The translations under genes were made by a program, and so were the position numbers. Shown in pieces: positions 1-6,499 of a stretch of DNA of 8,693 bases. This DNA comes from Bifidobacteriaceae bacterium (GTDB lineage Bacteria; Actinomycetota; Actinomycetes; Actinomycetales; WQXJ01). Every line of letters begins with the position of its first letter. Positions within the stretch are counted from its first letter, which is position 1. The notes under the pieces are model-generated. The model did no database searches. It worked only from the letters and a program-made list of their open reading frames with translations, and was not told the origin of the DNA. The stretch is taken from assembly GCA_031261885.1 (NCBI GenBank), contig JAISIU010000191.1:1-8693 (forward strand). Direction: 5' to 3'.

Positions 1-713
1 CCACTGCCCGCGGCCACCCACAACGTGCCGTCACCGCCCACGGCCAGTGCGGTGGGCAGCTCTGTGCCGAAGGCGATCCGCATCGAGGCATCGGCCAACG
101 ACAGGATGCCGCCCGCCACCTTGGCGGCAGGGAACTCGAACACCGCATCCATGCCCGCGCCCTCATCCGCCACCCACAAATCACCGGCCTCATCCGAGGC
201 GACCGCCACCGGATCCACGAAGCCGCTGATCCGGCCCGTGGCAGAGGCCGCCGTGAGAGAACCGGAGCTTGAGGCCGGGAACGCGATGACCGTGTGCTGG
301 GACTGGTCAGCCGTCCAGATCCGACCCGCAGCGTCGAACGCGAGCCCCGAGAAATTATCGTCAGCGCCAACCGTCACGGCAGCGACCTGCCGTGGGTCGC
401 CGCTCGTCGTGAACTCCCGCAAAGCCAGCGAATCATTGATCCACACCGCACCGTCGGTCGCAGCGACTGACCGCACCTCGGAAAAGAACGGCACCACCGG
501 CAGCGCCCCGAAAGTGGCATCCGCCGCCTGGGCCGGCCGCGACGCGCCACCGCCCACCACGGCGCCGGCCAAGGCCACGGCCACCCCGGCCGTCACGGCG
601 ACCAACCTGGCCCACCGCCGGTGGCCAGTCACGCACGCAGCGCCAACCGCGCGGGGCGCGCGCCCTGGACTATTCGTACCCATCTCATCTGTCGGAGTCA
701 GCGGAAAACGCAT
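1..713 (-). CDS. Secreted beta-propeller (NHL/streptogramin-lyase-like) protein, C-terminus cut off by window edge
   Basis: The minus strand is open without a stop from an ATG at 713 to the left edge (237 codons). A TAG lies two codons upstream, so 713 is the earliest start; Met11 (683) and a GTG at codon 28 are alternatives, and none has a good Shine-Dalgarno. Residues 31-63 look like a signal peptide: basic HRRWAR, a hydrophobic Ala/Val/Gly stretch, then AQA before Ala64. The mature part shows blade-like repeats of about 45-50 residues, each with a [GA]-D-G/A-x-[LIV]-W motif: DGAVWIND near 88, AAGRIWTAD near 128, AGDLWVAD near 176, GDGTLWVAA near 227. This is typical of NHL, SMP-30 or streptogramin-lyase-like propellers, and exported members are often of unknown substrate. 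Lactonase or lyase activity cannot be claimed, because the catalytic blades may lie off-window. A plus-strand frame covering the same DNA is low-complexity and is rejected. Confidence 0.8.
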   Translation of the reverse strand, partial: MRFPLTPTDEMGTNSPGRAPRAVGAACVTGHRRWARLVAVTAGVAVALAGAVVGGGASRPAQAADATFGALPVVPFFSEVRSVAATDGAVWINDSLALREFTTSGDPRQVAAVTVGADDNFSGLAFDAAGRIWTADQSQHTVIAFPASSSGSLTAASATGRISGFVDPVAVASDEAGDLWVADEGAGMDAVFEFPAAKVAGGILSLADASMRIAFGTELPTALAVGGDGTLWVAAGS

Positions 714-1009
714 GATCTATCCCATCGGTCACGGGCAGCGCGCGAGAACCGGGCCGCGCACCGTCATCAAGCAGTACGCCTCAGCGCGCAAATCGAGGGG
801 TTTCGAGGGGAAACAGGCGAGAGGCGACATTCGCAAATTACTCCTGCACCCACCGCGCCCGCCATCATGTCAGCGCAGGTCGCGTAGTAATACTCAGCCC
901 AGTTCGCCCGAAAGCCGAGCCACGCGCCCCCCGACCCAGCCAGCCGGCATCGTGCGCTCCCACCGGGGAACGCTCCACACAACGGAAGACAGTGGACTAC
1001 CGTGGCCGC
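714..1009. other. Divergent intergenic spacer
   Basis: This 296-bp spacer separates two divergent genes. I see no convincing gene in it. It contains a tandem TCGAGGGG at 793-800 and 803-810, AT-richer patches around 832-841 and 885-894, and no clear rho-independent hairpin. On the minus strand, TAATTT at 840-835 could be a -10 box for the propeller gene, but there is no good -35 partner. Short open frames here are compositional shadows. Confidence 0.5.
998..1003 (+). promoter_or_regulatory. Candidate -10 box of a leaderless transcript
   Basis: TACCGT fits the TANNNT -10 pattern of actinobacteria and ends exactly 6 nt before the A of the ATG at 1010. That spacing would make transcription start at the initiation codon, which is common in actinobacteria. 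It would also explain why the ATG has no Shine-Dalgarno. No TTGAC-like -35 is visible. The competing explanation is a GTG start at 992 with GGAAG at 983-987. Confidence 0.35.
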
Positions 1010-2077
1010 ATGAGCCTGTTCCCGGAACACTCGCCCGCAACCGACTCCACACCCAATGCCCCCACTAGCAGCCTCCTGCTCCCCATGGTGCACTGCTGGA
1101 ACACGGAAGGCGGCACACCACCCAACCCGCCCTACGGCAAGGACGTGGGCTGCGGCATCACGGTCGAGGCCGCACTGTGGGACGGCACGCACGCCGAACT
1201 CGTCACCAACGAGGACCAAATCGGCGGACCGGGCGCCTGGCGCGCCGAGTATTGGGCCGCCATCGACCGGCTCGAATCGCTTCCCCAACCTAGGCATGAG
1301 GTGGTCCCGGCCCTGAAGAACCGGCCCACCACCGCCGTCCACGTGTTCACCTGCGACGACAACCTCGGCGCCAGCCGCATGCTGATCTTCGACCGGCTGC
1401 TCGCCTCCGTCGGCATCACGAGCTGGCCCGACGGGCTGCTCATCGCGATGCCGGACCACCACACCGTCATGTTCCACGTCATCACCGACCGGCAAAGCCT
1501 GAATCTGGCCTTCATCCCGATGGCGGACCGGCTGCTGCCCGCCACCAAATCACCCGACTTCCTGTGCTTCGCGATGCTCTACGGACCGCCGGACGCCAGC
1601 GCGCCGTTCGACTACGCGAGCGACCCGACGGGGCCGCTCGCCTTCCTCGAGGAAGGCCCGTTCGCCCAGCTCCGCGCGGCCCTGGCACCGGGCGTGCCCC
1701 TGACGGGCCGCGAATCCCGCGCGCTCCAATACCGGATCATCCAGCAAGGGGTCGGCGGCAAACGCATCCAAGCCAACCGCGGCCCCGATGGCACGACTAT
1801 CTTCACCGACGTCCAGCCCGCAACAGGCCCCGCGCGCGAATCCGCACCCGGTCCACAGCCGGCCCCCGCGACACCGGCGCCAGCCGGGCCGTCGTTCGGG
1901 AAAATGGCCGCCGCGGCCGCCGCCGGCTACATGCTGGGACGCCGCAAGGGCAAAGGCGGCCTGTTCAGCGGCGAAAGCCTCGGCGAACGCGAGGCCCGCC
2001 AACACGAGGAAGACATGAGTCGCCGCTGGGGCAGCACCAAAGGCCGCCAGGACCGCGACCACCACCAGGGCTGGTGA
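1010..2077 (+). CDS. Unrecognised protein with Pro/Ala linker and basic C-terminal tail
   Basis: This is a 355-residue frame with typical high-GC codon use. I do not recognise the family. Residues 1-25 are Ser/Thr/Pro-rich with no signal peptide, so a cytoplasmic location is likely. Residues 26-195 look like a folded domain: HCWNTEGG near 28, KDVGCGITVEAALWDG near 44-59, HVFTCDDNLGASRMLIFDRLL near 111-131, PDHHTVMFHVITDRQSLNLAFIP near 148-170. Residues 196-265 form a second conserved-looking stretch ending in GPDGTTIFTDV. Residues 268-295 are a Pro/Ala linker. Residues 298-309 are an Ala-rich hydrophobic run followed by GRRKGKGG and a charged tail rich in Glu and Arg. The Ala run seems too short for a confident membrane helix. 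I chose the ATG at 1010 because a TANNNT box precedes it by 6 nt; GTG at 992 would add six residues. The gene converges on mgsA, and a shared hairpin follows 21 nt after its stop. Confidence 0.75.
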   Translation: MSLFPEHSPATDSTPNAPTSSLLLPMVHCWNTEGGTPPNPPYGKDVGCGITVEAALWDGTHAELVTNEDQIGGPGAWRAEYWAAIDRLESLPQPRHEVVPALKNRPTTAVHVFTCDDNLGASRMLIFDRLLASVGITSWPDGLLIAMPDHHTVMFHVITDRQSLNLAFIPMADRLLPATKSPDFLCFAMLYGPPDASAPFDYASDPTGPLAFLEEGPFAQLRAALAPGVPLTGRESRALQYRIIQQGVGGKRIQANRGPDGTTIFTDVQPATGPARESAPGPQPAPATPAPAGPSFGKMAAAAAAGYMLGRRKGKGGLFSGESLGEREARQHEEDMSRRWGSTKGRQDRDHHQGW

Positions 2078-2098
2078 TGTGGGGTGTCTACAGCGAAA

Positions 2099-2130
2099 GG
2101 CGGACCCCACCCGGAAAGGTGAGGTCCGCC
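2099..2130. terminator. Convergent-gene hairpin, possible bidirectional terminator
   Basis: GGCGGACC (2099-2106) pairs perfectly with GGTCCGCC (2123-2130). After one C/A mismatch, CACC (2108-2111) pairs with GGTG (2118-2121), leaving a six-base loop. It lies 21 nt past the stop of the plus-strand gene and 73 nt past the stop of mgsA. A short TTT follows the stem only on the minus strand, and no U-tract follows on the plus strand, so intrinsic termination is plausible mainly for mgsA. Confidence 0.6.
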
Positions 2131-2203
2131 ATCGTGCGCTTGTCCGCCCAGCGGAAGCTCCGGCATCGGACACCGGCCCGCCGCCACGGCGAATAATGAA
2201 CTG

Positions 2204-2752
2204 TCAGTCGCCCCAGTCGCGCGGCTTCACATCGGGACGGGTCCACTGGTAATCCGAGCCGAACAACGGCGAGGAGATGAGCAGGTCCGCCGTGGACGGG
2301 TTGCAGGCGTACGGCGCGTTCCACAGCGTGGCGAGGCGCAACAACGCCTTGACATCCGGGTCATGCGGCTGCGGCTGCAACGGATCCCAGAAGAACACCA
2401 GCACATCGAGCCGGTTCTCGGCGATCATCGCGCCGACCTCCTGGTCACCGCCCACGGGACCGGACAGCAGCGCATGGACCGGCAGGCCCAGCTCACGCTC
2501 GATCATCGCGCCCGTGGTCCCGGTGCCCCACAGCTCGTGGTGCGAGAGCGTGCCGCGATTGAACTTGCACCAGTCGAGAAGCTGGGACTTCTTGTTGTCG
2601 TGGGCGACCAGGCCGATGCGCCGCTTGTTGATGCGCGGCCTGGTGCGCTTGGCCGCCTCCGGTTGGGCTTGGGCCTGGGCTGGTTGGGCGTCCTGCGGCC
2701 GTTGAGGTTCCGCGGGTTGTTGCTGTTGCATGGTCGGTTGCGTTTGTTCCAC
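2204..2752 (-). CDS. mgsA: Methylglyoxal synthase with Gln/Pro-rich N-terminal extension
   Basis: This enzyme converts dihydroxyacetone phosphate to methylglyoxal and phosphate, a cytosolic bypass of lower glycolysis used when phosphate is short or sugar phosphates build up. The catalytic core begins near residue 43. Visible family motifs are LVAHD (His51-Asp52) with following lysines, the phosphate-binding GTGTTG at 76-81, SGPVGGDQ (Asp103, equivalent to the catalytic Asp71 of the E. coli enzyme), FFWDP (Asp123) and PHDPDVKALLRLA (His130, Asp133). All key residues are present and the core reaches its normal end. The first 40 or so residues are Gln/Pro/Ala-rich and are not part of the usual enzyme of about 150 residues. 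The start is uncertain: GTG at 2752 has AGGTGG five bases upstream; GTG at 2761 and ATG at 2731 are alternatives without a good ribosome site. It is divergent from rmuC. Confidence 0.93.
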   Translation of the reverse strand: MEQTQPTMQQQQPAEPQRPQDAQPAQAQAQPEAAKRTRPRINKRRIGLVAHDNKKSQLLDWCKFNRGTLSHHELWGTGTTGAMIERELGLPVHALLSGPVGGDQEVGAMIAENRLDVLVFFWDPLQPQPHDPDVKALLRLATLWNAPYACNPSTADLLISSPLFGSDYQWTRPDVKPRDWGD

Positions 2753-2875
2753 CTGTTCCACCTGTGTGTTGGGTCGACGCGGTCAGGTCGGTCGGTACGG
2801 CTTGGGGGCGTCCGGTTTCAAGGCTACCGGGTGCGGTGGCGCATTTATGTCACACGTCCGTGGGATGGTGACGAC

Positions 2876-4135
2876 ATGTTCGGAATATGGATCGTGATCG
2901 GCGTGATCGGCGGCCTCGTGGCCGGCGCCGTCATCGGGTACCTGGCCGCGAGCGCCCGGGCCGCGGCCCGGCGCGAAACCGCGGCCGCACAGGTCGGGGC
3001 CGCGCGGCGCCGGGAAGCGGAGAACGCCGAACTCAGGGAGCACGCCCGCCGCGACGCGGACGTGATCGGGGCGCTGGGACCGCTCCGGGAACAGCTGCAC
3101 CAGGTGGAGGCGTACGTCGCACGGCTGGAACGGGACCGCACGGACCAGTACGGCCGCCTCGAGGAGCAGCTCCGGGGCGCGGCCGCGACGGACCGCGAGC
3201 TCCGGACCCAAACCTCCCAGCTGGCGGGCGCGCTGCGCACCACCTCGGCCCGCGGCCAATGGGGCGAGATGGAGCTGCGCCGGGTCCTGGAACTGTCCGG
3301 GCTCACCCCGCACATCGACTTCGAGGAGCAGGAACGGCTGCCCGGCGGGCGGCCGGACGCGGTGGTCCACCTGCCGGGCGGCAAGTCGATCGTCATCGAC
3401 GCGAAAGTGCCGATGGCCAGTTACCTGCGCGCCATGTCCGCGCCCGATGTTGGCGGGCCGGGTTGGGAAGCGGCGGACAGCCGCGTGGACGGTTCCGTGG
3501 GCGGGCCCGTGTCCGATGCCGGCCGGCCGGGTTGGGCGGAAACGACCAGTCCGGCGGGCCCGACCGGGGCACACGCGGCCCAACCGGGCCCAGGCGAACG
3601 GGCACGGCTACTGGCCGAACACGCCAGGGACGTGCGGCGCCACGTGGACGAGCTGGCCGGGCGCGACTATCCGGCGAAACTGGAGGCCAGCCCGGAGTTC
3701 ACGGTCATGTTCATCCCGACGGAGGCACTGCTCGGCGAAGCGCTCAGGGCGGACCCCACACTGCTCGACTACGCGCTCGGCAAGGGGGTCGCGCTGGCCA
3801 CACCGTCCACGCTGCTCGCGCTGCTGAAAACCATCGCGACCATCTGGCGGCAGGCCACGGTCACGGACCAGGCGCGCGAGCTACTGGAGCTGGGCCGCAC
3901 GCTCTACCAGCGGCTCGGCAAGCTCGGGGAACACGTCGGCCGCCTCGGCTCGGACCTGGGCAAGGCCGTGGCCAGCTACAACCGGATGGTCGGCTCGCTG
4001 GAGCGCCGCGTGTTCGCCGCGGCCCGGCGGTTCGACGGCTTCGACGCGAGCGGCCTGGAGGCCCCGGCCCTGCCCGCGGAGGCCGGCCAAGTCCAGGCGC
4101 TGACGGCCCAGGACTGGACCGACCGCCCGGACTGA
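2876..4135 (+). CDS. rmuC: DNA recombination protein RmuC
   Basis: The protein has 419 residues. RmuC family members limit rearrangements at inverted repeats, and they combine a membrane anchor, a coiled coil and a restriction-nuclease-like fold. Residues 3-25 form one transmembrane helix. Residues 30-125 are Arg/Glu/Ala-rich and predicted coiled coil. The core starts at GQWGEMELRRVLELSGL (127-143), followed by RPDAVVHLPGGKSIVIDAKVP (159-179) with Asp161 and Asp176-x-Lys178, a PD-(D/E)xK-like signature. ERARLLAEHARDVRRHVDEL (241-260), ASPEFTVMFIPTEALLGEAL (271-290) and ALATPSTLLALLKTIATIWRQ (306-326) are family hallmarks. Residues about 189-240 are a Gly/Pro-rich insert not expected in RmuC. 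The ATG at 2876 was chosen because the membrane segment starts there; upstream sequence in the same frame reads antisense to mgsA. The ribosome site is weak (GGGATGG, about 8 bases upstream). Confidence 0.93.
   Translation: MFGIWIVIGVIGGLVAGAVIGYLAASARAAARRETAAAQVGAARRREAENAELREHARRDADVIGALGPLREQLHQVEAYVARLERDRTDQYGRLEEQLRGAAATDRELRTQTSQLAGALRTTSARGQWGEMELRRVLELSGLTPHIDFEEQERLPGGRPDAVVHLPGGKSIVIDAKVPMASYLRAMSAPDVGGPGWEAADSRVDGSVGGPVSDAGRPGWAETTSPAGPTGAHAAQPGPGERARLLAEHARDVRRHVDELAGRDYPAKLEASPEFTVMFIPTEALLGEALRADPTLLDYALGKGVALATPSTLLALLKTIATIWRQATVTDQARELLELGRTLYQRLGKLGEHVGRLGSDLGKAVASYNRMVGSLERRVFAAARRFDGFDASGLEAPALPAEAGQVQALTAQDWTDRPD
3444..3536 (+). repeat. In-frame imperfect direct repeat within rmuC
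   Basis: A 24-bp unit starts with CCGATG and ends with GGCCGGGTTGGG. It occurs at 3444-3467 and 3513-3536 with three differences. The offset is 69 bp, exactly 23 codons, so both copies read in the same frame as D-[VA]-G-[GR]-PGW. The repeats lie inside the Gly/Pro-rich insert of RmuC and look like a local coding duplication. Confidence 0.75.
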
Positions 4136-4183
4136 ACACCCCGACTGAGCGGCCCGCCCGGCCCCGCCGTGCGGCTCCGGACT

Positions 4184-4215
4184 GGTGTGACGGCCTCGGG
4201 CACCGGTGTGACGGC
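4184..4215. repeat. Two 11-bp direct repeats, period 21 bp
   Basis: GGTGTGACGGC occurs exactly at 4184-4194 and 4205-4215 in the non-coding spacer after rmuC. The period equals two helical turns, so paired protein binding is conceivable. However, the site is downstream of both flanking genes and no function can be inferred. Confidence 0.5.
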
Positions 4216-4236
4216 ATCGTGCGCCGGGGAACGAAA

Positions 4237-4276
4237 ACGGTTGGCGCCCCGCCCAGGCGGACGAGGCGCCAACCGT
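4237..4276 (-). terminator. Strong rho-independent terminator of the thioester adhesin gene
   Basis: A 12-bp perfect stem (4237-4248 with 4265-4276, core GGTTGGCGCC/GGCGCCAACC) encloses a small inner hairpin, CCGC (4249-4252) with GCGG (4257-4260). Read on the minus strand, the stem is followed directly by a T-rich tract (TTTTCGTT, using the four A bases at 4234-4237). It lies 52 nt past the adhesin stop codon. It also sits about 100 nt past the rmuC stop and may stop that transcript too, although the plus strand lacks a good T-tract. Confidence 0.8.
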
Positions 4277-4328
4277 GTCTCATTGGTGATTGTTCAGTTA
4301 ACCGGCCGTGCCGCGGCCGTTGAACGGA

Positions 4329-6314
4329 TCAGTTCTGGGCGAGCCAGGACTCGAGGTAATCCCAGTTGGCGTCCCATCCGATCTCGAAATGCGCGGCGTA
4401 CATCGTCGCGCCCGACTGACCAGCCGTGAACGGCAGCTCGAACTCCGAACCATCCGAACCGGCGACCGGGACCACGTCCTTGGTCAGGCTGAACTGGCCC
4501 GGACCCTTCTGGAAGTCCTTGACCGACGTGCCCGTCTCGAAGTGGACCGTGTTGATCTTGGCCGTCTGGTTCAACAGACCCCGCAACGTGGCCAGGTCAA
4601 TGGTCGCGGTGCCCAGCGTGTCGGTCGCGGCGAGCTGGCCGATGACGTTGTTCTGGCCCATGACGATGTCGACCGTCTTGGACGTGCCCTGAGCCGGGAT
4701 GTCCACGGCCATCGACCACGAGCTCTGGCAGGTCCGGGAGACCGTGTCCTTGACCGTGTTCTTGCCGCCGCAGCGCTGGAACGTGCCCGGCTTCTTCTTG
4801 GCGCCCTGATCGGTGGTCCACCCGGCCCACGCCGTCTCGGTCTCTAGCACGGGGTTGTACGTGTTGACGAACGGGATCGGGCTGCCGGCCGCGTACGTGT
4901 TCCCGGCCTCCGTGATCGTGCCATCGTTCGCGATGGCCACCGTCATCGGATCGGACAGGAACAAGGGCTTGCCCTCATAGCCGGCGATCTGCGCCTCGGT
5001 GATCGTGTAGGTGTAGCCGGGGAGCAGCTTGTCGAAACTCGCCACGCCCTTGGCGTTGCTCGTCTCCGACTCCGTCATCGACGCCACATCATCGTTCTTC
5101 AACGTGAAGCTGAAACCATCCAGCTTGCTGATGCCATAACCCTGCGGATCAACGATCTGCTTGGCCACCGGCACCGTATAGGACGGCACCGTCAGCGTGA
5201 AGCTGCCGGTCAGCGCGCTGCTGACGTTCCCGCCGGCGCCCACGACCTTCTGCCAATTCGCGTCCGTGCCCGTCGGATGTTCGGACGGGCTGACGGGCGA
5301 ATCACCGTTGGTCCAGATGACCGTGGCCTGGCGCTGGACAGTCTTCTTCACCGTGACCGTGATGCCATCCAGCATCGCGGGCGTCAGAGTCGGTGTGCTG
5401 ACCGTCAGGGTGTCGCCGTCAATCGCGAGGTTGACCGCTGGCGACGCCGTGAAATCACTGGCCGGGAAGCTGCCGAGCACGTCGTTGGTGTCCGTCAACG
5501 TGGCCTGGTAGGTCGATGTCTGGGCGTTCCAGGTGAGCTGGGTCGCCGAGCCGACGAAGCTCGGCAGCACCGTGGCGTCCTTGACCTCGGTTTGGATCGT
5601 GTTGTACCAAGCCGTGATCTGGGCGCTGAGAATGTGCTGGTCGAGGCCTTCGGCGTCGGTGACGTTCTGGGCGTCGTCAGTGGCTGGGATGTAGGCGAAA
5701 CCTGGGCCGCGCTGGCCCACAACGGTTTCCCAGACCAACATCTGGGTGGCGATGATCTCCGCGATGTTGTCATTCGTCAGGCCGGTGGCCAGCGCCTTGC
5801 CCGCCAGGACTTTGCCCGCCTCGCTCGTGTACGCGGTGGTCTGGATGGCGTTGGTGTACCCGTACTCCAGGATCAGACCGATGTACTGCTGAAGCTGGGC
5901 AGCGCTCAGCGTGCCGCCCATGATGTCGCTGTACTGCTGCCACATCTGGGGAGTGTCGGCATCGGCCACGGGGCTCTCGGTCGCGCCGGAGGCGTAGTTG
6001 ACGCCGGGCTCGATGCAGTAGACGGTCTGGCCGTTGACCTGCATGATCGAGTCCTGGTTGTAAGAATCACCGAACGCGACCTGCGGCAGGTAGGAGTCCT
6101 GGAGCCCATAGTTGGTGCTCCACCCGTTCATGAGGTGGACCACGTGCCCGCCCCACGGCCCGGCGCCGGTGCTCAGGACAACATCGACCACCTTCCCGGG
6201 CTGGAACGCCTGGGAATCAGCGGCATGGGCGGAACTGGTCAGTGCCGGGGCCAAGCCGAGGCACAGGGCGAGGGCGCAAAGCGCCGTCACCACATAGTGA
6301 ATTTGCTTCTTCAT
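4329..6314 (-). CDS. Secreted Cys-Gln thioester-domain (TED) surface protein with a Cna-B-like domain
   Basis: The protein has 661 residues. A signal peptide covers 1-31 (MKKQ, a hydrophobic core, then AHA before Ala32). Residues 40-245 are a thioester domain: QTVYCIEPG supplies Cys100 and IIATQMLVWE supplies Gln191, matching the [YF]C and TQxxxW signatures that form an internal thioester able to bond covalently to host or surface amines. Residues 250-380 look like a beta-sandwich spacer. Residues 381-487 are Cna-B/prealbumin-like with Lys385, Glu440 (YTITE) and Asn484 (FVNTY), the expected isopeptide trio. Residues 488-661 are an unfamiliar module with Cys515 and Cys529, the only other cysteines of the mature protein, perhaps disulfide-bonded. 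There is no LPXTG motif, hydrophobic tail or basic tail, which most relatives have. The start at 6314 has a strong GGAGG five bases upstream; a 45-residue in-frame upstream extension lacks signal-peptide character. A terminator follows. Confidence 0.9.
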   Translation of the reverse strand: MKKQIHYVVTALCALALCLGLAPALTSSAHAADSQAFQPGKVVDVVLSTGAGPWGGHVVHLMNGWSTNYGLQDSYLPQVAFGDSYNQDSIMQVNGQTVYCIEPGVNYASGATESPVADADTPQMWQQYSDIMGGTLSAAQLQQYIGLILEYGYTNAIQTTAYTSEAGKVLAGKALATGLTNDNIAEIIATQMLVWETVVGQRGPGFAYIPATDDAQNVTDAEGLDQHILSAQITAWYNTIQTEVKDATVLPSFVGSATQLTWNAQTSTYQATLTDTNDVLGSFPASDFTASPAVNLAIDGDTLTVSTPTLTPAMLDGITVTVKKTVQRQATVIWTNGDSPVSPSEHPTGTDANWQKVVGAGGNVSSALTGSFTLTVPSYTVPVAKQIVDPQGYGISKLDGFSFTLKNDDVASMTESETSNAKGVASFDKLLPGYTYTITEAQIAGYEGKPLFLSDPMTVAIANDGTITEAGNTYAAGSPIPFVNTYNPVLETETAWAGWTTDQGAKKKPGTFQRCGGKNTVKDTVSRTCQSSWSMAVDIPAQGTSKTVDIVMGQNNVIGQLAATDTLGTATIDLATLRGLLNQTAKINTVHFETGTSVKDFQKGPGQFSLTKDVVPVAGSDGSEFELPFTAGQSGATMYAAHFEIGWDANWDYLESWLAQN

Positions 6315-6316
6315 CG

Positions 6317-6336
6317 AAACCTCCGGAAAGAGGTTT
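6317..6336 (-). promoter_or_regulatory. Hairpin enclosing the Shine-Dalgarno of the adhesin gene
   Basis: Read on the minus strand, AAACCTC (6336-6330) and GAGGTTT (6323-6317) form a perfect 7-bp stem with a six-base loop, TTTCCG. The Shine-Dalgarno GGAGG (6324-6320) lies almost wholly in the 3' arm, and the ATG follows two bases after the stem. This would occlude ribosome binding when folded, so translational control is possible. The stem is modest (4 A-U and 3 G-C pairs), so it could melt easily. Confidence 0.55.
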
Positions 6337-6466
6337 GGGGGCATGAGGGACCAAAGTGTCAGACGATCAGGCGCGATCAGGTTATGGGGTCGTGGGCACC
6401 AAAGCTCGGGGCATGCCCAGTCAGGGACTCCGGCACCGAAGCCCTCCATAGCTCGGTTCCGGATGC

Positions 6467-6489
6467 CGCCCCGGCGGGGCGACGTTTTT
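6467..6489 (+). terminator. Short GC hairpin followed by T5 on the plus strand
   Basis: CGCCCC (6467-6472) pairs with GGGGCG (6476-6481) around a three-base loop; T5 follows at 6485-6489. As a plus-strand terminator it would block antisense transcription from running into the HNH gene. If instead the minus-strand promoter at 6491-6499 is real, the same hairpin would form the 5' end of the adhesin mRNA. No plus-strand gene ends just upstream, so its role is unclear. Confidence 0.35.
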
Positions 6490-6490
6490 C

Positions 6491-6499
6491 AATGTAGCA
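6491..6499 (-). promoter_or_regulatory. Candidate extended -10 promoter for the adhesin gene
   Basis: On the minus strand, TGCTACATT fits the extended -10 pattern TGN-TANNNT, in a locally AT-rich patch. No good -35 is seen, which extended -10 promoters can tolerate. Transcription would start near 6484, giving a leader of about 170 nt that includes the hairpin over the ribosome site. TAACCT at 6384-6379 is a competing -10 giving a leader of about 60 nt. Confidence 0.3.

Noticed and set aside
25..1068. 347-codon plus-strand open frame at the left end
   Set aside because: It is Ala/Pro/Thr/Ser/Arg-rich with no domain. The minus strand there encodes a signal peptide and clear propeller blades, and the frame runs through the spacer into the next gene.
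767..1495. 242-codon minus-strand frame crossing the spacer and the unknown gene
   Set aside because: Low-complexity composition, antisense to the better frame at 1010-2077, and no start signal.
2087..2324. Small minus-strand gene downstream of mgsA
   Set aside because: It overlaps the mgsA 3' end and the convergent hairpin, with no ribosome site or recognisable domain.
2887..4323. 478-codon plus-strand frame overlapping rmuC
   Set aside because: An Arg/Gly/Pro-rich shadow of RmuC in another frame; the RmuC frame has unmistakable family motifs.
6315..6449. 45-residue N-terminal extension of the adhesin from an ATG at 6449
   Set aside because: It would bury the signal peptide, has no ribosome site, and contradicts the strong GGAGG before the ATG at 6314.
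5277..6497. 406-codon plus-strand frame antisense to the adhesin
   Set aside because: A compositional shadow of the adhesin gene. It lacks recognisable domains, and the opposite strand has signal peptide, thioester and Cna-B motifs plus a strong ribosome site.
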